Assembly: GCA_016126025.1 (NCBI GenBank)
Contig: JAEFDA010000136.1
Span: 1-6,885, forward strand
Length of the DNA: 6,885 nucleotides
From: Nitrososphaerota archaeon
Lineage (GTDB): Archaea; Thermoproteota; Nitrososphaeria; Nitrososphaerales; Nitrosopumilaceae
Reading direction: 5' to 3'
Shown: positions 1-6,815 of the stretch, in pieces
Layout: the number at the start of each line of letters is the position of its first letter
Numbering within the stretch: position 1 is the stretch's first letter
The notes under the pieces: generated by a model
Database searches by the model: none
Told to the model about the DNA's origin: nothing
Seen by the model: only the letters and a program-made list of their open reading frames with translations
Position numbers and translations under genes: made by a program

Positions 1-297
1 GGCGTATCGGTAAGGGACCAGCTGGGAGGGGGCCCCGAGGCCACGCGGCTGGACCTGCTGAGCCGGGAAGAGAAGGGGGAGAACCAGACATACTGGAAGG
101 CCAAGATCGGATACAACATGAGATGAGTGGTAGAGGGGGCATTTTCGATATTCAAGCGCATATTCGGCGAACACGTGATGTCCCTCAGGTGGGCGAACAT
201 CATCCAAGAGATACGGCTCAAAGTGGCCCTGTACAACAGGTGGAGGAACGAATCGATAGCCCGTGAGCTGGAGAGGAGTGTGCCACACATGACATGA
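1..297 (+). pseudogene. DDE transposase remnant (IS5-like), 5' end cut by window, in-frame TGA
   Basis: Frame 1 is open from the window edge to a TGA at 124-126, and the same frame continues as recognisable protein to a second TGA at 295-297. The part after the internal stop reads VVEGAFSIFKRIFGEHVMS and then a stretch containing KVALYNRW. This resembles the C-terminal end of IS4/IS5-type DDE transposases, where the E in VVEG (codon 133-135) would be the third catalytic acidic residue. In such proteins the motif before it is usually R-W-x-V-E, so the TGA most simply replaces a TGG tryptophan codon. The enzyme would lose its catalytic glutamate and be inactive. The upstream part is beyond the window. 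The family call is from memory of the motif and is moderate; the reading as a broken transposase is stronger. It suggests that the neighbouring cas operon lies beside a former mobile element. Confidence 0.7.
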
Positions 298-381
298 GAG
301 TCATGCCGCCGCACGGCCGAAGTTGGGCAGATATGTGGGCACAATTAGGACACAGAGTTACCGAACCAGAACCCACAATTC

Positions 382-390
382 CTAAATAAT
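382..390 (+). promoter_or_regulatory. Putative archaeal TATA box of the cas operon
   Basis: The A/T-rich stretch CTAAATAAT stands out in an intergenic region that is otherwise mixed in composition. Its centre is about 25 nt before the ATG at 411, which is the usual distance from an archaeal TATA box to the transcription start. This would give a leaderless cas3 mRNA starting at or next to its ATG. No good Shine-Dalgarno sequence precedes 411 or the alternative TTG at 390, in keeping with that reading. The inference depends on the organism being archaeal. Confidence 0.45.
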
Positions 391-410
391 TGACAACAGA
401 CGTGCAGGAC

Positions 411-3029
411 ATGCCAAGTTTTGGCAAGATGTTTCGAGAAATAACCGGAAACAGTCCGTATCCGTGGCAGACAAGACTGTACGAGCAGTTCTCGCAGGGT
501 GCCTTTCCAAGCGCGCTGGACATCCCAACCGGGCTAGGAAAGACGTCAGTCATGACCATATGGATGCTGGCACTAGCCACCCGTACGGACTGCTCCAAAC
601 ACATTCCAACCCGATTGGTGTATGTGGTAGACAGGAGGGCCATCGTGGATCAGGCATCTGCGGAGGCGCTGCGTCTCCAAGCCAAGATATCCACGGTATG
701 CGGTGGCGCGCAGAAACTTAACGTGAGCAGCCTACGTGGAGGAGGAGGCAGCGCCGACGGGCAGGAGTGGCTCATAGAACCCCATGTCCCAGCAATCATA
801 GTGGGGACCATAGACATGATCGGTAGCCGACTGTTCTTTTCGGGATACGGTGTGGGGATGAACAGCAGACCGTTTTACGCAGGCATGCTGGGCCAAGACT
901 CGCTCATCATATTGGACGAGACGCACCTGTCGCCTGCAATGGAGATGGTCCTGTCTGACGCGCAGAGCATAGCAAAGGATGTCAGACATGTGCTGCTGCC
1001 GCCAAGGGTCATGTTCATGTCCGCGACACAGCGCAGTGGTGAATCGGCAGACACGTTTAGTCTCAATGACAAAGACATGAGGGATCCGGAGATCAGGAAA
1101 CGATACGAGTCAGAAAAGATACTCAACATAGTCGAGGCAGAGGATGTCGTCCAGACGGTGGAGAAGGAGGCGCGGCGCATGAAGGGAAGGGTGTTGGTGT
1201 ACTTGGAGAAGCCCAGGGACGTACAGAAGGTGTCGTCTGCCCTCCGGAGGAGTAAGGAGCGCGTCGTGACGCTGACCGGGACCATACGTGGCTTTGAGCG
1301 CGACGAACGGGCGCAGGACCGGGATTATATCGAGTTTGAGTCCGGAAATCCGTCTAATGGAAGGTGTTTTCTGATCTCCACGTCTGCCGGGGAGGTGGGA
1401 GTGGATCTGGACGCGGACAACATGGTGTGCGACCTTACCACACTTGACTCCATGATACAAAGGCTGGGCAGGGTCAACCGAAGCGGCGGCAGGCAGGCCA
1501 AAGTAACGGTGGTGTACACAAGAGAGGCGATCGACAAAGGCCGGAAGGGTAAGAACCAGAAGGGCAAAGTCTTGATGGAAGAACTTCGTAAAAACACACT
1601 GGAGATACTACGAGACATAGCAGACGGCAAGATAGCCAGCGACAAAACATCCGGCGGCAGGGCGCCCAGCGCGAGCCCGGCAACATTGAGCAAAATACCG
1701 CACGACAGAATGAAAGCTGCATTCTCACCAACACCAGAGACCCAGCCGCTGACCCACGACATACTAGATATGTGGTCCATGACATCTTTGTATCAAAAGT
1801 ATGCATCGCGGCCGTCTGTGCAATACTGGCTGCATGGGAAGCCGGAGGCTCAGGCACCAGAGACATACGTAGCGTGGAGGGCCGATGTCCAGATGATTGC
1901 CGGACTGGGCGACGACAGGGTGCAGGAGATACTAGACGAGTACAGAATACTCCCTCACGAGATTGCGCGCGGCAGTTCTGCAGACGTGTATAGAATATTG
2001 CAAGGCATGGGCGACACAAACGCAGTTGTGCTTTCAGGTAACGCCTGCACGGTAAAGAAGACATCAAGTATTGGCAAAAATGAGATCGAATATGCCACCA
2101 TACTGCTCCCGTGCAGCGCAGGTGGTCTTATCGATGGTATGCTGGAAAGCGCCAAACACGCTGTAGACGATGTCGCGGACAAGGAGAGCCGCACCATACG
2201 GCAACATGGTGTGGGCGATACCTGTGATGGAGACGTATCAGGGAGCGGGAGACGTCCGCTCCAGAGACGGCGCGCGCGGATCGTGGTAAGCCCGGACGGT
2301 GATGGTCAGTATCGTGTAACCGGAGCCGTAGTGGGCGGAAGTTTCCAAGACCAAGATATCTCGCTGAAAGACTGGCTGGAGGAACACTCACAAATGACGT
2401 TGGTCTACAGAGCGGAGCTGGGTGCGTCGGGCGACGAGGACGAGGCCTCAAACGAGATCATGTACTACATGGAGATGCTGAGTCGACAGGGATCCACCTT
2501 CACCAAGAAGAGTCTGGACGAGCACCACGCGGAAGTAGAGGAAGAGGCAGGCCGGATAGTAAGCGCGCTGGACGTCTTGGGACAAGACCTATCGGATGCG
2601 TTGATAATGGCGGCCCGCATACACGACTATGGAAAGGCGAGAGATCACTGGCAACGGTGTATGCGGGTTGCAGAGGACGACAGACCACTGGCAAAGACTG
2701 GGCGGCGCATAAGGCCGCTCCCCCTAGGCGGGTTCCGGCACGAGTTTGCATCGGTGGTGGACTCGAACGACAGATCCGAGGTGGCAGAACATCCGGAGCG
2801 GGATCTCATACTGCACCTAGTTGCAGCGCACCACGGCCGGGCAAGGCCGTGCTTCAAGCCCGATGTCCTGATGGATGGCGACCCCATAGTCGAGTTGCAC
2901 AACTCCATGTCAAGATATGCGCGCCTGCAAAGCAGATTCGGCCCCTGGGGGTTGGCGTGGCTTGAGGGGCTGCTACGCGGCGCAGACTGGGCAACATCAG
3001 CCGCGCGGGATGGCAGGAGGACACGGTGA
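411..3029 (+). CDS. cas3: Cas3 helicase-nuclease, type I-G/I-U form with C-terminal HD domain
   Basis: This is the target-degrading enzyme of a type I CRISPR system: an ATP-driven superfamily 2 helicase joined to a metal-dependent HD nuclease that acts on DNA bound by the crRNA complex. Numbering is from the ATG at 411 (872 residues). The N-terminus has TGNSPYPWQ (12-20), then Walker A in IPTGLGKTS (38-46), motif II DETH (169-172), motif III SAT (204-206), motif V STSAGEVGVDLD (323-334) and motif VI QRLGRVNRSG (350-359). The HD domain comes last: H705/H706, HD at 738-739 followed by YGKA, H777, HH at 807-808 and D859. All expected metal ligands are present, so the enzyme looks active. A charged, glycine-rich stretch (about 600-630) links the two halves. 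C-terminal HD placement is typical of I-G/I-U Cas3 and differs from the common N-terminal HD. ATG 411 is preferred because it sits next to the family's first conserved block and fits the TATA spacing; TTG 390 and GTG 402 are alternatives. The stop overlaps csb3. Confidence 0.95.
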   Translation: MPSFGKMFREITGNSPYPWQTRLYEQFSQGAFPSALDIPTGLGKTSVMTIWMLALATRTDCSKHIPTRLVYVVDRRAIVDQASAEALRLQAKISTVCGGAQKLNVSSLRGGGGSADGQEWLIEPHVPAIIVGTIDMIGSRLFFSGYGVGMNSRPFYAGMLGQDSLIILDETHLSPAMEMVLSDAQSIAKDVRHVLLPPRVMFMSATQRSGESADTFSLNDKDMRDPEIRKRYESEKILNIVEAEDVVQTVEKEARRMKGRVLVYLEKPRDVQKVSSALRRSKERVVTLTGTIRGFERDERAQDRDYIEFESGNPSNGRCFLISTSAGEVGVDLDADNMVCDLTTLDSMIQRLGRVNRSGGRQAKVTVVYTREAIDKGRKGKNQKGKVLMEELRKNTLEILRDIADGKIASDKTSGGRAPSASPATLSKIPHDRMKAAFSPTPETQPLTHDILDMWSMTSLYQKYASRPSVQYWLHGKPEAQAPETYVAWRADVQMIAGLGDDRVQEILDEYRILPHEIARGSSADVYRILQGMGDTNAVVLSGNACTVKKTSSIGKNEIEYATILLPCSAGGLIDGMLESAKHAVDDVADKESRTIRQHGVGDTCDGDVSGSGRRPLQRRRARIVVSPDGDGQYRVTGAVVGGSFQDQDISLKDWLEEHSQMTLVYRAELGASGDEDEASNEIMYYMEMLSRQGSTFTKKSLDEHHAEVEEEAGRIVSALDVLGQDLSDALIMAARIHDYGKARDHWQRCMRVAEDDRPLAKTGRRIRPLPLGGFRHEFASVVDSNDRSEVAEHPERDLILHLVAAHHGRARPCFKPDVLMDGDPIVELHNSMSRYARLQSRFGPWGLAWLEGLLRGADWATSAARDGRRTR
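3015..3020 (+). promoter_or_regulatory. Shine-Dalgarno site for csb3
   Basis: AGGAGG lies inside the last codons of cas3, 8 nt before the ATG at 3029. This spacing favours ATG 3029 over GTG 3026 (5 nt) and ATG 3038 (17 nt). It is the strongest ribosome binding site that I see at a gene start in the operon. Together with the TGATG junction it suggests that csb3 is translated both by coupling and by direct initiation. Confidence 0.65.
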
Positions 3030-3790
3030 TGGGCGGCATGTCCTTTGCAACTGTCGTGGAGAACCCGGGCGATTTTTTTGCATGCATGGGTGTCCTCTAC
3101 TGCGCCGACAGGTTTTTCGACAATTCGAAGGGGCACTTTAAAGCCGGCAGGTTCCACCTAGAGGCAGACTGCGATGGCAACATGTTAAGTGAGATAGTGC
3201 AGAAGGTCAACTCTGCCATGGCAGCAAGCCCCATGAAGTTAGACGACCCTGACGACAAGGCCACCCCCATAACGCTACGGGGAATTGGGCTACGGCTGGA
3301 CTTTTGGAAGCACTTTGATGACAGGCCCACTATCAAGCTGTTTGCGGGACAACAGACGTCTAGTGGAGAGGTAGGCAGGTGGCTGGGCCATCTTGAGAAA
3401 TTCACAGGGGCTGGAGATCTGCGAGAATTTTCAGTCACAGACCTTGCATCTGGACTTGATGTCACCACGTCGTGGAATGCGCTGGACGTCGGGTTCTCGC
3501 TCAATGAGCACAAGATAAAGACCAAGGTGTATCCACTGGTAGAGTTCTTTGCATACGTAGGCGTGCAGGCGTACGGGTGGAGACGTGGTAGCTCGTCATA
3601 CTACTACAACGTCTGGCACGTACCGCTTCCGATGCGCATAGCGAGAGCCGTGGCCGCGGGGGCGTTAGAGATGCCCGGTATGACGACGCTTGTCGAGTTT
3701 GAGGCCAAGAAGAGCGGTCAGAAACAAATATTAAAAACTGGTAGAGAGGTGCGGTACGAAGAATATGGACCTGGCAGAGACGGTGAGTAA
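3029..3790 (+). CDS. csb3: Csb3 (Cas8u2-like) subunit of type I-G/I-U effector
   Basis: Csb3 is one of the signature proteins of Csb-type type I systems and replaces the larger Csx17 in part of the family. Its molecular role is not firmly known; it has been treated as a possible large-subunit (Cas8-like) component, which would help recognise target DNA. The 253-residue product shows the family hallmarks that I recall: VENPGDFFACMGVLYCADRF near the N-terminus (about 10-29), GLRLDFWKHF around residues 88-97, LFAGQQTS a few residues later, SWNALDVGFSLNE in the middle, and a VEFFAYVGVQAYGWR block in the C-terminal third. There are no nuclease or helicase motifs, signal peptide or membrane segments. 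The start at ATG 3029 is set by the AGGAGG upstream; the start codon shares its A with the cas3 TGA stop. The 3' end overlaps csb1 by 26 nt. Its position between cas3 and csb1 matches the expected gene order. The identity is fairly secure; the function is inferred. Confidence 0.85.
   Translation: MGGMSFATVVENPGDFFACMGVLYCADRFFDNSKGHFKAGRFHLEADCDGNMLSEIVQKVNSAMAASPMKLDDPDDKATPITLRGIGLRLDFWKHFDDRPTIKLFAGQQTSSGEVGRWLGHLEKFTGAGDLREFSVTDLASGLDVTTSWNALDVGFSLNEHKIKTKVYPLVEFFAYVGVQAYGWRRGSSSYYYNVWHVPLPMRIARAVAAGALEMPGMTTLVEFEAKKSGQKQILKTGREVRYEEYGPGRDGE
3726..3737 (+). promoter_or_regulatory. Possible internal TATA-like element before csb1
   Basis: A run of 12 nt that is entirely A/T lies near the 3' end of csb3, in DNA that is otherwise GC-rich. 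A TATA box centred near 3732 would start transcripts around 3757-3759, a few nt before the csb1 ATG at 3765. It encodes the lysine-rich end of Csb3, so its A/T content could simply reflect codons. A weak GAGGTG (3746-3751) also precedes csb1 at a long 13 nt spacing. Confidence 0.25.
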
Positions 3791-4802
3791 GTGGTTAGAC
3801 GGTGACGCCTCGGCGTTGGTCCAGCGGGAATATCTGATTCCAGCAGAAGGAAAGGACTCGCCTTTCTTTCCTCCAACTTTTGCCGGGACGGGGTCTGAAG
3901 GTAGCGGCTACTGCATAGACACCATGAAGGACGGTACGCAGACATGCTTGGTGGACACGGTCGGTTCACAAGCAAACCGAATGGAGCCCATTTTTGCAAA
4001 GGAGCCATACAGTGGTTTGGTACCGCAGGTGGTGATCAGTGCTGGACAACAGAGCACAAATATCTTTGAAGTAGGACACAGGGCTGCGGATGCACTGCTG
4101 AGGCACTCGTCTGTAGGCACGGATCTGGACAAGGCCCTGCGCAGTCTAGCCGACGGTGATCCAGCTCCGCTGGCAAGGATCGCGCCGACATCATTTGTCT
4201 TCGGGATGTGGGACTCCCGCGGCACGCAGGTAAAACTGCCTCGAATAGTATCATCCGTCATACGAGCCTACGATATAGATCAGCTCACCAGATCTGCACA
4301 GTATTTCTTGCCCGTAAACTATAGAGACGAGGAATTGCTGGGCGAAGCAAGCGACAAGAAGCACAGTGATGCGCGTTCGGACCTAGGATTCAATGAGATA
4401 CCATCCACGAACACACATGGAGGAATAATAGCACATGGTGAGATACGCCGGGATACGGTGGTCAACCTGTCTGCCCTTAGATTGATTATCTCCGACGACA
4501 GGGAGGAAGAGGTGCAAAAATACATCCTGTCGCTCTCTCTACTAGCAGCAACTTGCGGAGGCATTGGACACCTGCGTCAAGGATGTATTCTGACAAGAGA
4601 CCCGGAGAGAGGAACTCCCCGGTGGGAGGTCGTCTATCCTGACGGTAGGCGCGAGGGGGTGGAGATCGACCACGGATCAGTGTTAGAATATGCAAAGGAA
4701 GCTGCCAAGGCATTCGGAAAGGGTGACGACATAGATGCTGTGTTCGAGACGGCAAAAGCAAAGGACAAGATAGAGGCGGCGGCCAAACCAAAGAAAAAGT
4801 AA
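3765..4802 (+). CDS. csb1: Csb1, Cas7-family (GSU0053-type) crRNA-binding backbone protein
   Basis: Csb1 is the Cas7-group RAMP protein of subtype I-G/I-U. By analogy with other Cas7 proteins, several copies polymerise along the crRNA spacer and form the backbone of the effector complex. The 345-residue product carries the family hallmarks: CLVDTVGSQANRMEP (61-75), with the SQAN signature at 68-71; WDSRGTQVKLPRIVSSVIRA (149-168); a LGFNEIPS...HGGIIAHGEIRRDTVVNLSALR region (207-239); and the AATCGGIGHLRQGC block (261-274) that resembles a RAMP glycine-rich segment. The C-terminus is a charged Ala/Lys tail ending KPKKK (about 325-345), probably disordered and possibly nucleic-acid binding. ATG 3765 lies inside csb3 (26 nt overlap), and the TAA stop shares its last base with the csb2 ATG (TAATG). 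The order csb3-csb1-csb2 is the expected one. No catalytic site is expected or seen. The identification is strong; copy number and filament role are inferred from the family. Confidence 0.93.
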   Translation: MDLAETVSKWLDGDASALVQREYLIPAEGKDSPFFPPTFAGTGSEGSGYCIDTMKDGTQTCLVDTVGSQANRMEPIFAKEPYSGLVPQVVISAGQQSTNIFEVGHRAADALLRHSSVGTDLDKALRSLADGDPAPLARIAPTSFVFGMWDSRGTQVKLPRIVSSVIRAYDIDQLTRSAQYFLPVNYRDEELLGEASDKKHSDARSDLGFNEIPSTNTHGGIIAHGEIRRDTVVNLSALRLIISDDREEEVQKYILSLSLLAATCGGIGHLRQGCILTRDPERGTPRWEVVYPDGRREGVEIDHGSVLEYAKEAAKAFGKGDDIDAVFETAKAKDKIEAAAKPKKK

Positions 4803-6799
4803 TGACGCGTCAGGATCTGCAAAGGCGTACGTCGCTTGTTTTGAGTGTTAGGTTTTTGCATGGCCGATACCACGGCTCGGAGTGGCCCCCTTCGCCACGC
4901 AGGCTTTTCCTAGCGCTTGTGTACGCTCTATACATGGGAAGGGGTCGACTCGTCGGCATAAGTGAGGGAGAGAAGGCTCTCCAGTCGCTTGAAGGAATGG
5001 AGCCACCCGACATATACGCGTCACGCATGGAGAGAGGGTGCAGATACACCATATTTGTGCCCAACAACGATAGGGACATGCCCAAGAAGCCGGAGAAGCT
5101 CAAGACAAGCAAGATCTTATCTCCATACACATCTGACGAGCCAGTGTTGTACTCATGGCGGATTGGTCTGGACAACCAAGACGATGCCAAGGTGTTGTGC
5201 CGTCTAGCCAAGAGCATTCCAGCCCTCGGTCTAGGAGTAGATCCAGTGGCGGCACATGGGCAGGTGGCCGAAGAACCCATAGTACAAGACAGGTTGCTTC
5301 GATACGTTCCCGACGATCAAGGGAAGTTACTCATCCAAGTGCCCGTCACTGGGCTCTTGGCCAACGCAAAGAGAAGACACAAGATGTTCCGCACTAGGCT
5401 GGAGGATGGCCGCTACACCAAACCCGTGGAGATCACCGGCAGCAGACCACAGGGCTACAGTACAAAAATTTCAAAGATCGTCCTGACAGGATTCAGGGTC
5501 AACCGGATCGAGGAAGACGGCATGGCGCCTGTGCAAAAGGGGATAATTCCTAACAGCATGGCGCCGAACCTTATCCGCGAGGTAGAACGCATCAAAGATG
5601 GACTTGTGGGGGCCGACAACGTAAGGCGCGTGCGGACGGCGCTCCTGCCCAGCATTGGAGGCAAACACGCAGACGCAATGATACGCAGGATAGCGTTTTT
5701 GGCACCGCCAGACATGAGCGACGCCGTGGAGAAGATCGACGGCAGAATGATCAACGTAGGAGCGAACACATACCAGCTGGAGGCGCTCGGAACAGATGAT
5801 CCGGTACTAAGGACATACAAACAATCGTCCAGGTTCTTTGCATTTGTAACTCCCGTAAAGATGAGGCAAGTGGAGGGCATACAGGCGCCAAGCATATTGT
5901 CCGGTATGCTGGAAAACGAGACAGGGAGCGCGGTTACATACATCAGGATCAATAATGGAGCGCATTGGGACGCAAAAAATGTGATTGGCCAGAACGGGGT
6001 GTTTGCAGAGTTGGAGTTCGAGTCTAGAGTGTCCGGCCCTATTATAGTTGGAGATGGACAGGAACAGGGATTTGGCCTGCTTGCGCCCATGGCAGTTCCC
6101 GATGTTGCGTATTTCCGGATTCTTGGACGAAGCGTTCCGGTCTTAATGGCGCTGGCAGTTGGGAGTGCCATGAGAAGGGCGGCTCTCTCGAAGATCAGGC
6201 GGAGCCATGCACTCGCGCCTACCTCCATATCGGGCCATGAGAGTGACGGGAGTCCTCTACGCCGAAACCATGATCATGCGTTTTGGCTACCGCTTGACGC
6301 TAACTGCGACGGTCTCATAGACCATATAGCTGTCTACATGGCCGGGGGACTTGATCATGTTGCAAAGAAAACGCTTGGGAGAATCACAAGGGTCTATGAT
6401 GGGAGTGGTGTGAATTTGAATGTCCGCCTTGTGGACTTTTTTGTCAAAAGAGATATGAAGGATTGTACGCTGTTTGGTAACGGAACAAAATGGGTCTCAG
6501 CAACTCCATACTTTATGCCATGGCATGTAAAGAAGGGCTTTGGATTGGAGGCACAATTGAAAAAAGAATGTAAAATAAGAAAATATGGAAACGTTTCCAT
6601 TGCGCATCATGATATAAAAGTTGACGGAAGGAACATTCCCAGGACGCTGTTTGTGAGTAGATACGGGGAACGGGAGCCTATAACCAAAACTGGAGAAACG
6701 GTAGAGCTGGAATTTAAGAAAAATATCAGGGGCCCCATCGCGCTAGGATTTGGATGCCATTTCGGACTTGGAATGTTCGTTCCAGCATTGAATTCATAA
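4802..6799 (+). CDS. csb2: Csb2, predicted Cas5-Cas6 fusion (GSU0054-type), crRNA processing and 5' cap
   Basis: Csb2 of subtype I-G/I-U is predicted to join a Cas5-like part, which holds the crRNA 5' end, to a Cas6-like endoribonuclease that cuts the repeat hairpin. The 665-residue product begins with the family block SVRFLHGRYHGSEWPPSPRR (15-34), followed by LALV and then YTIFVPNND (82-90). The middle ends in GPIIVGDG...GFGLLAP (412-429), a RAMP-type glycine-rich loop. The C-terminal module has NHDHAFWLPLDANCDGLIDH (489-508), where H490 or H492 is a candidate catalytic residue, then WVSATPYFMPWHVKKG (564-579), and finally GPIALGFGCHFGLGMFVP (644-661), a second glycine-rich loop. Two such loops support two RAMP folds in one chain. 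The ATG shares its A with the csb1 stop; no clear Shine-Dalgarno is present, so coupling is likely. The last 420 nt or so are clearly less GC-rich than the rest. A putative CRISPR repeat follows 16 nt after the stop. Identity is strong; the catalytic residue is inferred. Confidence 0.92.
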   Translation: MTRQDLQRRTSLVLSVRFLHGRYHGSEWPPSPRRLFLALVYALYMGRGRLVGISEGEKALQSLEGMEPPDIYASRMERGCRYTIFVPNNDRDMPKKPEKLKTSKILSPYTSDEPVLYSWRIGLDNQDDAKVLCRLAKSIPALGLGVDPVAAHGQVAEEPIVQDRLLRYVPDDQGKLLIQVPVTGLLANAKRRHKMFRTRLEDGRYTKPVEITGSRPQGYSTKISKIVLTGFRVNRIEEDGMAPVQKGIIPNSMAPNLIREVERIKDGLVGADNVRRVRTALLPSIGGKHADAMIRRIAFLAPPDMSDAVEKIDGRMINVGANTYQLEALGTDDPVLRTYKQSSRFFAFVTPVKMRQVEGIQAPSILSGMLENETGSAVTYIRINNGAHWDAKNVIGQNGVFAELEFESRVSGPIIVGDGQEQGFGLLAPMAVPDVAYFRILGRSVPVLMALAVGSAMRRAALSKIRRSHALAPTSISGHESDGSPLRRNHDHAFWLPLDANCDGLIDHIAVYMAGGLDHVAKKTLGRITRVYDGSGVNLNVRLVDFFVKRDMKDCTLFGNGTKWVSATPYFMPWHVKKGFGLEAQLKKECKIRKYGNVSIAHHDIKVDGRNIPRTLFVSRYGEREPITKTGETVELEFKKNIRGPIALGFGCHFGLGMFVPALNS

Positions 6800-6815
6800 C
6801 ACGTACGCAGGACCA

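Noticed and set aside
118..135. In-frame TGA in the transposase as selenocysteine or stop-codon recoding
   Set aside because: The cas3 gene uses TGA as a normal stop, the transposase position fits tryptophan, and no recoding element was seen; a nonsense mutation is simpler.
340..380. Direct repeat CACAATT at 340-346 and 374-380, before the cas3 promoter
   Set aside because: Only 7 bp with no clear flanking conservation; a chance match of this size is plausible in a region of about 100 nt, so an operator or IS end is not supported.
1474..2067. Long open frame on the - strand inside cas3 (197 codons)
   Set aside because: It is the shadow of an intact Cas3 helicase region; the product is Cys/Arg/Leu-rich with no family resemblance.
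2832..2851. Inverted repeat with 7 bp arms (CACGGCC / GGCCGTG) followed by GCTTCAA, recalling the downstream repeat unit
   Set aside because: It lies in the conserved HHGRARP coding segment of the Cas3 HD domain, differs from the 6816 unit in stem and loop, and the shared GCTTCAA is short enough to be chance.
5455..6228. Long open frame on the - strand inside csb2 (257 codons)
   Set aside because: It is antisense to strongly conserved Csb2 sequence, has Ser/Pro-rich composition without a recognisable domain, and reflects codon-position bias of the + strand gene.
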